Shown in pieces: positions 1-11,545 of a stretch of DNA of 64,000 nucleotides (position 1 is its first letter; each line of letters opens with the position of its first letter). The notes beneath the pieces were generated by a model. It was not told the origin of the DNA. It saw nothing but the letters and a program-made list of their open reading frames with translations, and did not search any database. This DNA comes from Cordilura impudica. Lineage: Eukaryota > Arthropoda > Insecta > Diptera > Scathophagidae. Location of the stretch: contig OY821521.1 of assembly GCA_963682025.1 (NCBI GenBank), forward strand, positions 194,877,026-194,941,025, written 5' to 3'. A program made the translations under genes and the position numbers.

Positions 1-90
1 TAATTTATTTTATTTTATTTTAATTTTTTTTATTTTATTTTCTTTTATTATATTTTTTTCTTATTTTTTATTATATTTTATTATATTTTA
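1..90. repeat. TTTTA pentanucleotide array (edge)
   Basis: Degenerate TTTTA/TTTTATTTTA low-complexity sequence running into the left edge of the window. Same repeat type as the long arrays at 1985-3690, 4447-5325, 7370-8135 and 9820-11545. Confidence 0.9.
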
Positions 91-1588
91 ACTGAAAATA
101 TTCATAAAATTTTAATATCGACGTCTTAACATTTAGAATTCCATAACTGTTCCCTACCTAATGTTCGTCTTCAAGTAAGTGTTAGGATATACAAAAAATG
201 TGATGGTGCTCTTACTAACAATATATATTTAAAAACAGAAGCGTATAATTTAGTCATTGGTAAAAGGAAATTGATAAGAATCACTTCGAAATTGAATTCA
301 AAGAAGATGGTCAGCTGTACAAACAAACAAATATTCAGTAAAATAAGATAAAAATGGTTAAAAAATATTTTTGTTTGCCAAAAATTATTTTACTGTAGTT
401 TACTATTATTTCCACAAAAAAAAAATGGTACTAACTTTCTGATATCCATCATCCCCTTTTCTTATCTACTACTATGGAAATATTTAGCTATATTCCTTAA
501 CTTTTTACACGTCGTTTACACGTTATACTCTCCACATTTTACCTTACTCAACAAAACTGACAGCAATAATTTACGCGTGACAGCACAATATATGGCATTT
601 TCAGTTTCAGTTTCAGTTCCAAGTATGTACTGCAGTCTCTTATTTAAGTACATGTTGAGTTTGGCGTGTGTATGTGTGAGTGTGTATTTGTTAATGTTTT
701 TTCTACGCATCATACATAAAGTATGCGTTAATATTAACACCATGTTAGTAATGCAAACAACTAACTATTTATGCTCTGGAACTTATATAAAAGAACAATG
801 GATTATATACAACTATACTAACATACCTACACAAATATAATTTTGTTTCGAAGGTATTTGCTTTGCGATAAACAGAGATAAGCAAATACACAGTACCTAA
901 AATCAGCTGTGGTCACAGTAACAGTGGCTTTCAGTCTAATATATGGAGAAATTGAACTATTTAATATGAAAAAATAGTTTCTGACTGCGAGTCGATTTCA
1001 AGATTTCTATTCATCCATCTGTATTTCTGTTGTGTATCTATGTGTAAAATCTTGAATATATATATTTTGATTATATTTAGAATATAAGCTTTTATCGAAC
1101 TTAGGACAATGGTTACTGATATTAGAGATCTCGCCTCCATACAAATGCCCACTCTGAGTTCATTAACTGCTTATTTCTATTTCTTGCCTCATCCAGTACG
1201 GTTGGCCTTAAAAATCCATTCCCGAAACTCATTGTGTAAGTTATCACAGACAGACTTTAGTTTTTTTTTATTAGTTTTAAGTGCTATTGTTTAAACTAAA
1301 ACACTTTATATTGCCGTTGAGCAGATTTTCCTGTACTGGGAATACATGAATATCTTAGAAAATAAGAACACATCAGAGAAATATTTACCGGCTTTTTATT
1401 TATGTATTTTTCTTCAGAAATAGAGATATTTTAATCGGAAATTTTCTTAATTGATAAAAATGAATAAGTTTAGTTTTCATCATTTCTTATTTATCTCTAG
1501 AATGATTTTTTTTAAATGTTCAACCCATTAGTTTACTAAACAAAAAAATTATAATTCATCATAAGCTCCATAGTTGTGCTGATGTTTT
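91..1588. other. AT-rich non-coding stretch, no gene seen
   Basis: No ORF here resembles a known protein. The short ORFs around 516-840 lie over a GT/TG-rich microsatellite-like stretch (about 660-695) and read as low-complexity translations. I see no splice-flanked exon, RNA gene or transposon terminus. Confidence 0.5.
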
Positions 1589-1850
1589 TATACCCTCCAC
1601 AACACTGAGCAGAGGGTATATGTGCGATAGTCATTCCGTTTGCACCATATATCTTCCTGATCCTCACAACAGGGGGAGTTGATTTAGCAGTGAACGTTTA
1701 TCCGTCTGCCTCTCTCTCTGTAGAAATCAGAATCACACCCTCAATAACTAGGCTAGACTATTCGTTTTCACAAAATAGCATTTTCTAACTTTCCGAAGGA
1801 GTTGCTATTTAAAATCATCCAAATCGACCAAAAGGGACCGTAATTGTTCT
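1589..1850 (+). repeat. Dispersed hairpin-capped repeat, family B, 5' part
   Basis: Begins with an inverted repeat, ATACCCTCCAC ... AGAGGGTAT, followed by TCATTCCGTTTG and a GTCCGTCTG-like pyrimidine stretch. The same cap and order recur at 15368-15760, 49496-50340 and, inverted, at 59830-60110. I know this sequence type as an abundant dispersed repeat in fly genomes; no protein is encoded. The 3' cap seen in other copies (GGTGGAGGGTAT) was not found here, so the copy is probably truncated before the TTTTA array. Confidence 0.65.
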
Positions 1851-1984
1851 TATTGTGGTAGTCGTTTTAATTGTCAGATTTGCTTTCTTTAGCAAGTATA
1901 GCCACACATTTCTTTATCGTTATCACGATATAATGAAGAAAATCTTCAATATTAAACATAAAATACTTTTTTTAGTGTTCTTTT

Positions 1985-3690
1985 TTAAAAGTACATTTTT
2001 ATTATTATTTATTTTATATTATTTTTATTTTATTTTATTTTATTTCATTTTTTTTCTATTTTATTTTAATTTTTATTTCATCTTATTTTACTTTATTTTA
2101 TTTTATTTTATTTTATTTTTTTTTATTTTATATTATTTTATTTTTTTATTTTATTTTATTTTATTTTATTTTATTGAATTTCACTTTATTTTATTTTATT
2201 CTATTTTATATTATTTTTTTTTTTTATTTTACTTTATTTTATTTTGTTTTATTTTATTTTACTTTATTTTATTTTATTAATTTTATTTTATTTTAATTAA
2301 TTTTTTTTTTCATTATATTTTATTATTTTTTTTATTTATTTTATTTAATTTATTTTAATTTATTAAATTTTATATATTTTATTTTATTTTATTTTATTTT
2401 ATTTTATTTTATTTATTTCATTTCACTTTATTTTATTTTATTATATTTTATTTTAATTTATTTTATTTTATTTTATTTTATTTTATTTTATTATTTTATA
2501 TTATTTGGTTTTATTTTATTTTAGTTTATTTTATTATATTTTATTTTATTATTTTTCATTTTATTTTATTTTTTTAATTTTTTTGTTTTATTTTATTTGT
2601 TTTATTTTAATTTATTTTATTTTATTTAATTTTTTTTTTGTCTATTTTACTTCATTTCATTTTATTTTATTTTATTTTATTTTATTTTTGTTATTTTATT
2701 TAATTTTATTTCATTTTTTTCTTTCTATTTTATTTCATTTCATTTTATTTCATTTCATTATATTTCATATTAATATATTTCATTTTTTTTTTATTTTATT
2801 TTATTTTATTTTATTTTATTTCATTTTATTTTATTTTATTTTATTTTATTTTATTTTATTTTTTTATTTTATTTTAATTTATGTTATTTTATTTAATTAA
2901 ATTTTACTTTATTTTATTCTATTTTATTTTATTTATTTATCTTTTTTTATATTATTTAATTTTATTTTATTTTATTTTAATTTATTAAATTTTATTTATT
3001 TTAATTTTTATTTTTTATTTTATTTTACTATTTTTTTTCATTTTATTTAATTTAGTTTTATTTTATTTTAATTTATTAAATTTAATATTTTTGAATTTAT
3101 TTTCTTATTATATTTTACTATATTATTTTATTTTATTTTATTTTATATTATTTAATTTTATTGCATTTTATTTTATTTTATTTTATATTACTTTATTTTA
3201 ATTTAATTTACGTTATTTTATTTAATTAAATTTTACTTTATTTTATTCTATTTTATTTTATTTCAATAATTCATTTAATTTTATATTTTATTTTATTTTA
3301 ATTTAATATATTTTATTTATTTTAATTTATTTTTTTTATTATATTTTACTATTTTTTTTTATTTTATTAATTTAGTTTGATTTTATTTTATTTTAATTTA
3401 TTTTGTTTTAATTTACTAAATATTATTTATTTTAATTTATTTTTTTATTATATTTTATTTTATTTCAAAATTTTTTTTTATTTGATTTTTATTTTATTTT
3501 ATTTTATAATATTTTATTTTATATATTTTTTATTTTATTTTATTTTATTTTATTTCATTTTACTCTATTTTATTTTATTTTAATTTATTTTATTTTATTT
3601 TATTATATTTTATTTTATTCTATTTTATTTTATTATTTTATTTTATTTTGGTTTTATTATATTTTAGTTTATTTTATTATATTTTATGTT
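1985..3690. repeat. TTTTA array, 1.7 kb
   Basis: Long degenerate pentanucleotide array (TTTTA, with TTTTAA, TTTCA and TTTTTT variants). The long ORFs through it are strings of F, I, L and Y and are an artefact of the repeat, not genes. Confidence 0.95.
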
Positions 3691-4176
3691 AGTTTTTATG
3701 TATTGTCGATCTTGTGTTGTAATAATAATTAGTTATTTATAGTTCGGTTCGAGATCATGTATACATTTTCTAATATTAGAAAAGATAATACTTTTATGCA
3801 ATGTAAGATAAATTTGGAAAAAATTGAAGGCAGCGCTAGATGGAGTAGCTACTTTCGAACAAAGCGACTTGTTCATCTTCAGCATCCTTCTGCCTATTGC
3901 TTCAACTCATGCTTAATCAACTATTTAACTCAACATTAGAAAGAAAAGAACATGAGAAATGTTTTTTCTTTCTTTTCATACGAGAGTTAGAACGAACAAG
4001 CAGAGTTTTTTCCAATTTATAGCTTTCTCTACATTAACATCGCTCTGATCAATTACAAATCTCGTAATGTGAAAAAAGGTCTTTTTGTTTTGCCAAACGT
4101 CCCATAGATGGGAACTGTAATGACATGTGAAATCTTAACAGATTTATCACAATTGCATTGGACCGTACGTTTTGTA
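3687..4176 (+). repeat. 490-bp unit, copy 1 of a tandem pair
   Basis: Sequence beginning near AGTTTTTATGTATTGTCGAT repeats with a period of 490 bp (3690 to 4180). The segment also occurs at 8136-9530 and inverted at 9546-9817, each time embedded in TTTTA arrays. A 60-codon ORF (3757-3939) is shared with copy 2. The three base differences between the two ORFs (at about 3799, 3809 and 3829) all change the amino acid, so coding constraint is not supported. A solo-LTR-like origin is possible but I see no primer-binding site or polypurine tract. Confidence 0.8.
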
Positions 4177-4446
4177 TGTTAGTTTTTATGTATTGTCGAT
4201 CTTGTGTTGTAATAATAATTAGTTATTTATAGTTCGGTTCGAGATCATGTATACATTTTCTAATATTAGAAAAGATAATGCTTTTATGCAATGTAAGAGA
4301 AATTTGGAAAAAATTGAAGACAGCGCTAGATGGAGTAGCTACTTTCGAACAAAGCGACTTGTTCATCTTCAGCATCCTTCTGCCTATTGCTTCAACTCAT
4401 GCTTAATCAACTATTTAACTCAACATTAGAAAGAAAAGAACATGAG
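4177..4446 (+). repeat. 490-bp unit, copy 2, truncated
   Basis: Nearly identical to the first ~270 bp of copy 1. It stops abruptly after AAAGAACATGAGAA, where TTTTA repeats begin, so the array cuts the unit at a defined point. Confidence 0.85.
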
Positions 4447-5325
4447 AATATTATTTTATTTTATTTTATTTTGTTTTATTTTATTTTTTTTTTTATTTTA
4501 TATTCTTTTATTTAATTTTTTTTGTTTTATTAAATTTGTTTTATTTTAATTAATTTCATCTTATTTTATTTTATTTTATTTTATTTTATTTTTGTTATTT
4601 TATTTTATTTTATTTTAGTTTATTTTATTTTATTGTACTTTATTCTTTCTATTTTATTTCATTTCATTTTAATTCATTTCATTTCATCTTATTTCATATT
4701 AATATATTTTAATTTATTTTATTTAATTTTATTTTATTTAATTTAGTTTTATTTTATTTTATTTTATTTTATTTTATTTTATTTTATTTTATTTTTATTT
4801 ATTTTATTTTATTAAATTTTATATACTAAAATTCATTTTCTTATTTTATTTTATTTTACTATTATTTTTTATTTTTTTTTTTTATTTCATTTTATTTTAT
4901 TTCATATTATTTTATTTTATTAAATTTTATTTTATTTTATTTTATTTTATTTTATTTTATTTTATTTTATTTTATTTTATTTTATTTTATTTTATTTTAT
5001 TTTAATTTATATTATTTTATTTTATTAAATTTTACTTTATTTTATTCTATTTTATTTTATTTCATTATTTTATAATTATTTTATTTAATTTTATTTTATT
5101 TTAATTTATTATATTTTATTTTTTTTAATTTATTTTTTTATTTTATTTTACTTTTTTTTATTTTTTTTTATTTAATTTAGATTTATTATATTTTATTTTA
5201 TTTTGTTTAAATTTATTAAATTTTATTTATTTTAATTTACTATTTTATTTTATTCTATTTTATTTTACAATTTTTTTTATTTTTTTTTTTATATTATTTT
5301 ATTTTATTAAATTTAATTTTATTTA
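4447..5325. repeat. TTTTA array
   Basis: Second long array, immediately after the truncated 490-bp unit. It includes a perfect run of TTTTA between about 4935 and 5000. No other content. Confidence 0.95.
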
Positions 5326-6160
5326 ATTTTAAAGCGAATTAAATTGAGGTCTTCGGTTTTTTAATTTCTTTTTTGATTTAATGTTAATGCTTTTCTGTTG
5401 TACCATTAAAAGCACATTTAATTCCTACGGGTAGCATCAATGCAGTTAACATTTCCTTTCATTTATACTTGTTCTAACAAATCAGTTTTATTTGGAAAAT
5501 GCTTGCAGTATCATCACAAAAAAAAAAAATGCAAACAAACAAAAAAGTTACATCAATTGGTTGGTTATCCCTTGGGGAATGGCTTAAGTATACTTTACTG
5601 TTACTGTTGTTATGCAGCAGGATCAAATGAACATTACGCAAACGTAAAATTACAAAGTAAACACATCATTGGTGTATTTCATAGCCAAGTGCAAGGAAGA
5701 ATACGCCAATCTCTTAGCAGCTTATTTCGAATTTAGTGTCATTGCAAAAGATAAATTGCGGAAATATATAATTTTGAAATCGGTTTATGATGCTAGACAC
5801 CTGTGTGTTAGGGTTCTTCAAAAACTTGTCAGACTGCTAAGATTTCAGTATTTTCTTATCAATTGAAGTATTCTGAAATTGATGTTTTTTATTTTGAGGA
5901 AAACTAAATGTTAAGTATGCAAATAAAATTTGAAATAAATAAAAAGAAAGTGATAAAACAAATAAATGTAAAATTTATTGTTAAAATATTTTTGAGTGAA
6001 AAAATGTTAACGTGAAAAAATATTATTCACCTCTATGAGGAAAGTATGATATATTTTTTTCGAAAACGGTCATAAATATGAAACTTAGAGTTTCGAAAAT
6101 ATTGAAGTGTTTTCCTGTTCTCACACAAAACCAATATGTTGGAAATAAAGTAAACTAATT
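5326..6160. other. Unassigned AT-rich sequence with two small unrecognised ORFs
   Basis: Two overlapping plus-strand ORFs of 98 and 65 codons (5440-5736 and 5669-5866) have no motif I recognise, contain poly-K stretches from an A-run, and lack supporting context. Around 6000-6050 is a GTGAAAAAATATTATTCACC stretch also seen near 15345, so part of this region belongs to a dispersed repeat. Confidence 0.4.
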
Positions 6161-6930
6161 ACACTCTACACCACTATGTGGTCATGGTCAAGTATGAAAT
6201 TTATAGTCAGTCTAGACAGACTATACTATGCCCTACACCATGCGTCCACCTAATTGGATATCGAAAATAAGCATAAAAGACATTTGAGTGGCGTTATTAT
6301 TAATTTTGTTATCTTCGGATATAAAGTTCATATCGGATGCTATATTAATATGGGGCTATGTCGAAAAATGGATTGACCCTGACCATATTTAGTAAAGTCA
6401 ATTACTTTTTGCAAAAATATATACAAACCAAGTTTGAGAAAATTGTGTGCAATATTTTTTTTAAATTTTTTAATTTTTTTTAAGTGAAGATCGGGAATCA
6501 TTTTTATAATGGTCAGAGCTCCCTAAGTATTGTGCTAAAATATGTAATAAATCTATACGTGTTGGGAATTTATCGCAATTTAAGTCAATTTAAGTCACTC
6601 AAAAATATTTTCTATGAGGACTAGGTCCGACCATGCACCGAATTTCACTTATTTTAATATCGTTCGTCCTGCAGTCGAAAGGTTGCATTTCAAATTTTCA
6701 TCTAAATATAATCATATTTGTAACCTATAACTTACACGGACATACAGACAGACGGACAGACGGACAGGCGGACAGCGCTAAGTCGACTCAAAAAAAAAAA
6801 TCTGGCTCAATCGGTATAATAAGAGATAGGCCTAGGTCAAATATTTTTGATTTTTTGACAGTTAAAAACATCAGCACAAACTCATTATACCCTTATCACA
6901 TTGTAGTGGAAAACGTTGTTGAAGAAAAAA
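6161..6930 (+). repeat. Dispersed repeat family A, near-complete copy
   Basis: Starts with a hairpin-prone segment (ACACCACTATGTGGTCATGG), then AGTCTAGACAGACT and CCCTACACCATGCG. It continues through a CAAATTTGAG block and a GGACAGACGGACAG microsatellite, and ends at AACATCAGCACAAA and CTCATTATACCC. The same order is found at 12838-15310 (interrupted), 42290-42950 (inverted) and, partially, 15858-16016. It is non-coding in every copy. Its length is about 0.75 kb when uninterrupted. Confidence 0.75.
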
Positions 6931-7369
6931 CAATAAATTTATATTTGCTAAAATTTTGTTAGCTGAAAAAATTTTGAGGTGAAATTATAATATTAAGCCC
7001 TATGGAATTGACCAGTATGCCGAAAAAGGCAAACAAACTTTTAATTGGAGACGCTGTATAACAAATTTAATTTTAAAATGAGAGAAATTTGAGAGGTTAA
7101 AAAACGTTTGAGGTGACAAAAGAACTATATTCAGCTCTCTGGCATCTGGTAAAAATAATGTGATACATATTTCAAAAAAAAGGTCCATCTTACGTAATTG
7201 TACTATAATCTAATTTAAATATTTATTAACTAAAAATTTGATAACTTTAAAACATCGAGACCGATTATGCGTTTTTCCAATACGATTGTGCCGGTCTTTT
7301 ATTCATTTATTTACTACACAGTAAAACATAATTTTTAAGATATATTTCGATTTTTATATACGAGTATTA
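6931..7369. other. Unassigned spacer
   Basis: AT-rich. It contains ACGTTTGAGGTGACAAAA (about 7103), which recurs near 15805 as ACGTTCGAGGTGACAAAA, so it is partly repeat-derived. No gene seen. Confidence 0.4.
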
Positions 7370-8135
7370 TTTTTTTTTTTCTTTATTTTATTTTATTTTA
7401 TTTTATTCTATTGTATTATTTCATTTTATATTTTAGTTATTTGTTTGTTTTATTCTATTTTGTTAAATTTTGTTTTATTTTATTTTTTATTTTTTTTTTT
7501 ATTACTTTATGTTACTTAATTTTCTATTTTATTCCGTTTTATTTTATTTCATCTTATTTTAGTTATTTTATTTTAATTTATTTTATTTTAATTTGTTTTT
7601 TTTCATTTTCTTTAGTTTTATATTATTTTATTTCATTTTATTTTAGATTATTTTATTTTACTTTGTTTTATTTTATTATATTAATATCTTATTTCATTTA
7701 ATTTGTTATTTTATTTTATTTTGTTTTATTTTATTTTACTTTATTTTAGTTGCTTTTATTTACTTTTATTTTATTTTATATTTAATTTTGTTTTATTTAA
7801 TTTAATTTATTTTATTTTATTTCATTTTGTTTTATTTTCATTTATTTTATTTTATTTTATTTTGTTTTATTTTATTTTGTTTATTTTATTTTATTTTATT
7901 TTTTTCATTTTATTTTTTTTTTATTTATTATTTTATTTTATATTATTTTATTTAATTTTATTTTATTTTCTATTCTAAATTACTTTATTTTATGTTAATT
8001 AATTTTTTATGTTATTTTATTTGTTTTTAATATATTTTCTTTTATTTTATTTAATTTAATTTAACTTTATTCTACTTTAAATTATTCTATTTTATTTTTA
8101 TTTTATTATATTAATATTTTATTTTATATTATTAT
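7370..8135. repeat. TTTTA array
   Basis: Third degenerate TTTTA array. It ends where a fragment of the 490-bp unit (AATTAGTTATTTATTGTTCG) begins. Confidence 0.93.
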
Positions 8136-8215
8136 ATTTTATATTAATAATTAGTTATTTATTGTTCGGTTTAAGATCATGTATATATATATTTTTCTAA
8201 CGAAAGAAAGATAAT
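8136..8215 (+). repeat. 490-bp unit, left part interrupted by a transposon
   Basis: Contains TTAGTTATTTATTGTTCGGT and AAGATCATGTAT of the 490-bp unit up to AAAGATAAT, where an 821-bp element is inserted. The unit resumes at 9037. Confidence 0.8.
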
Positions 8216-9036
8216 CAGCCCAATTCTCAATTCCCTGGGAATTTTTTCCCTATTCCCTGTTCCCTATTCTTAATAAAATCTCCCCGGGAATTTTTTCTCT
8301 TTTCCCTTTACCCTTATTCTAAAAGAACTTCGAAAATGGGAATCTCTTCCCCGGGAAAAAAGTAGCTATTCTGAATGTCAATAAAAGGGAGAATAATTTG
8401 GGAATAATTCCGCCAAAAAATTGAGAGGGAGTGCTGCGAAAAATGTATTTAATATTTTGAAAATGAAAATAGTAATATACATATATCATCTAAAATTTTG
8501 TATAATAATATTATTATGGCATAAATGTGGCTTTCAGGTCAAAAGCAAAAAAAAAAACAAATTCATGTTCTTTTGAACACAATGCAAGCCAACCCTGATG
8601 TTGCATGCGGGATGTTCAAAGGAAGCAAGGAGGAGCTAAGCCGGGTATGGCGCAATTTGGAGGGGAAATTAAACTCAGCAGGCAATTCAAGTGGGTTGCT
8701 GGCATCACGTAGTTTCTTCTTGCCATGCTTTGCTCCGTCTTGTCCTGCTGCCGCTCTTCTGTTTCAGCTACCATCAGAAACGCTACACTGAACATTTTTT
8801 GTATTTATTTTAATTTATTAAAGATTTTAAAAAAAGTTTTACTATTAATTTCCACAAAAATTTTTAAATTTGTAAACAAAACAAAACAACTGAAGCAAAA
8901 CAGCTGTCTTCGAATAATCGAAATTCTCTCTCCCATATTATTCTTATCCCCGCCTGTTTAGAATAGGAGGATTTATTCTCGGGAAAAATGAATTCCCCGG
9001 GAACTCATTTCCCTGGGAATATTTAGAACTGGGCTG
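8216..9036. mobile_element. Non-autonomous PIF/Harbinger-type DNA transposon, 821 bp
   Basis: Terminal inverted repeats start CAGCCCAATTCTCAATTCCC on the left. The reverse complement of the right end starts CAGCCCAGTTCTAAATATTC. The flanking trinucleotide AAT (8213-8215 and 9037-9039) is duplicated. An uninterrupted version of the target in a sister unit at 9484-9510 reads AAAGATAATAATTTTTG, which fixes the TSD at 3 bp, the size expected for PIF/Harbinger. The interior keeps a Myb/SANT-like coding fragment (8525-8710), which fits that superfamily's accessory gene. No transposase remains. Confidence 0.8.
8525..8710 (+). pseudogene. Myb/SANT-like accessory protein fragment of Harbinger element
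   Basis: The reading frame from 8525 gives about 60 residues with the signature of the Myb/SANT-like regulatory protein that accompanies Harbinger transposases. It has a helix with QIHVLLNTMQANPDVACGMF, then the acidic/aromatic segment EELSRVWRNLEGKLNSAG. In intact family members this is followed by a K..GW..VW helix; here the frame turns into unrelated residues after NSAGNSS (about residue 56), so the domain is cut. The known role is DNA binding and nuclear import for the Harbinger transposase. The translation that continues to 8791 is probably not native. Assignment rests on motif memory, not a search. Confidence 0.6.
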
Positions 9037-9405
9037 AATAATTTTTGTAATGTAAGCGAAATATTGGAAAAAAAATTGAAGACAGCGCTAGATGGAGTAG
9101 CTACTTTCGAACAAAGCGACTTGTTCATCTTCTGCATCCTTCTGCCTATTACTTCAACTCATGCTTAATCAACTATTTAACTCAACATTTGAAAGAAAAG
9201 GACATGAGAAATGTTTTTCTTTTTTATATACGAGAGTTTGTACGAACAAGCTGAGCTTTTGCAATGTTTAGCTTTCTCTACATTAACATAGCCGGATCAA
9301 TTACAAGTCTTGTAATTGTTTATGCCATTGTCCTCTAGATGGAACTGTAATGGCATTTGAAATCTTAACAGATTACACAAATGTATTGTACCTAATGTGT
9401 TGTAT
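9037..9405 (+). repeat. 490-bp unit, right part after the Harbinger insertion
   Basis: Resumes the unit at AATAATTTTTGTAATGTAAG and contains CAGCGCTAGATGGAGTAGCT and the downstream unit sequence to about 9405. More diverged from the 3687-4446 pair than those are from each other. Confidence 0.8.
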
Positions 9406-9530
9406 GTTATTGTTATATATTGTTGATCTGTATTGGAATAATTAGTTATTTATTATTGGGTTCAAGATCATGTATATATTTTTCTAATGAAAGAAAGATA
9501 ATAATTTTTGTAATGTAATGGAAATATCGT
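9406..9530 (+). repeat. 490-bp unit, start of next tandem copy
   Basis: Begins TGTTATTGTTATATATTGTT and runs to about 9530, where a short A-rich linker separates it from an inverted copy. It shows the unit is again head-to-tail, as in the 3.7-4.4 kb block. Confidence 0.75.
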
Positions 9531-9545
9531 ATATAAAAAAAGAAA

Positions 9546-9817
9546 AAAATTTCTCATGTTCTTTTCTTTCAAATGTTGAGTTAAATAGTTGATTAAGCAT
9601 GAGTTGAAGTAATAGGCAGAAGGATGCTGAAGATGAACAAGTCGCTTTGTTCGAAAGAAGCTACTCCATCTAGCGCTGTCTTCAATTTTTTTTCCAACAT
9701 TTCGCTTACATTACAAAAATTATTATCTTTCTTTCATTAGAAAAATATAATGATCTTAAACCGAACAATAAATAACTATTTATTCCAATACAGATCAACA
9801 ATACATAACAATAACAT
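9546..9817 (-). repeat. 490-bp unit, inverted copy
   Basis: Reverse complement of about 270 bp of the unit. CATGAGTTGAAGTAATAGGC and CTACTCCATCTAGCGCTGTC are its landmarks, and it ends at CAATACATAACAATAACA, which mirrors the start at 9406. With 9406-9530 it forms a large inverted repeat around 9531-9545. Confidence 0.85.
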
Positions 9818-9819
9818 TT

Positions 9820-11545
9820 GATTTTAATTTATTTTATTTTGTTTTATTTTATTTTATTTTATTTTATTTTATTATATTTTATTTTATTTTTATTTTATTT
9901 TATTTTATATTATTTTATTTTATTTTATTTTATTTTATTTTATTTTATATTATTTTATTTTATTTTATTTTATTTTATTTTATTTTATTTTATTTTATTT
10001 TATTTTATTTTATTTTATTTTATTTTATATTATTTTATTTTATTTTAGTTTAGTTTAGTTTAGTTTATTTTATTTTATTTTATTTTATTTTATTTTATTT
10101 TATTTTATTTTATTTTATTTTGTTTTATTTTATTTTATTTTATTTTATTTTAATTTATTCTATTGTATTTCACTTTATATTTTATTTTGTTTTATTTTAT
10201 TTATTTTACTCTATTTTGTTCAACTATATTTTATTCTTCTTTATGTGTTAGTTAATTTAATTTTATTTTATATTTCAATTTGTTTTAATTTATTTTATTT
10301 TATTTTTTATTTTATTTTATTTTAATTTAATTTAATTTAATTTAATTTAATTTATTTTACTTTATTTTATTTTATCTTTCTTTACTTTAATTTATTTTAA
10401 CTTTATTTAATTTATTTTATTTTTATTTTATTTAATTTTCTGTTATTGTCCTTTATTTTATATTATTTTATTTCATTTTACTTCAAATTATTTTATTTTA
10501 CTTTGTTTTATTTTATTATATTAATATCTTATTTCAATTTATTTTTTTAATGTATTTTATATTATTTTAACTTATTTTGTTTTATTTTATTTTACTTCAT
10601 TTTGTTTAATTTAATTTTATTTTATTTCATTTTATTTTATTTTATTTTATTTTTTTTTATTTTATTTTATTTTATTTAATTTCAATTAATTTAATATTTT
10701 ATTTTGTTATATTTTAATTTATTTATTTTATTTCATATTATTTTATTTTAATTTATTTTATTTTATTTTATTTTAATTTATCATATTTTATTTAATTTTG
10801 TTTTATTTTATTTTATTTTATTTTATTTAATTTTATTTTATATTATTTTATATGTTATTTTATTTTGTTTTATTTGATTTATTTTATTTATTTTGGTTTA
10901 TTTTATTATACTTTATTTTTTTATTTTGTTATATTTTACTTTATTTATTTTATTTTATTTTGTTTTAATTTATTTTATTTGATTTTATTTGATTTTATTT
11001 TATTTTTTTATATTATTTTATTTCAGTTTACTTTATTTTATTTAATGTTATTTTGTTATATTTTATTTAATTTATTTAATTTTTTTATTTTATGTTATTT
11101 TATTTTATTTAATTTGTTTTATTTTAATTTATTTTAGTTTATTTTATTTCATTTTAATATATTTTGTTTAATCTTGCTTAATTTTATTTTATTTTATTTT
11201 ATTCTATTTCATTTTATTTTAGTCCAGTTTATTTTATTTTATTTACTTTTATTTTATTTTTTTTTTATTACTTAATTTTAGTTTATTTTATAATTTTTTC
11301 CTATTTTGTTTTTTTTTATTTAATTTATTTTATTTTTTTTTTATTTTTTTTTTTTTTTTTTTTATTTTATTTTTTTTATATTATTTTATTTTAGTTCACT
11401 TTATTTTATTTTATTTAATTTTATTTTATTATATTTTATTGAATTTATTTTATTTCAATTTGTTTTATCTTATTTTATTTTATTTTATTTTATTTTGTTT
11501 TATTTTATTATAATTTATTTTATTCATTTCGATTTTATATTTTAT
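9820..11545. repeat. TTTTA array, the most perfect stretch
   Basis: About 1.7 kb. The segments 9837-10030 and 10070-10150 are almost perfect TTTTA repeats; a TTTAG variant (10047-10066) and a TTTAA variant (about 10325-10352) occur as small homogenised blocks. Long F/L/I/Y ORFs here are artefacts. Confidence 0.95.

Noticed and set aside
1855..3583. Long plus-strand ORFs made of F, I, L and Y, predicted as membrane-like proteins
   Set aside because: They are direct translations of TTTTA repeats, which lack in-frame stops in one phase; the same happens at 7411-7978, 9818-10048 and 10865-11137.
3687..4176. Retroviral-type LTR
   Set aside because: No primer-binding site, polypurine tract or internal coding region was found; tandem 490-bp periodicity is at least as well explained by a satellite. 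Kept only as an alternative.
5440..5866. Two overlapping ORFs as a host gene
   Set aside because: They contain an A-run-derived poly-K, overlap in different frames and show no recognisable domain.
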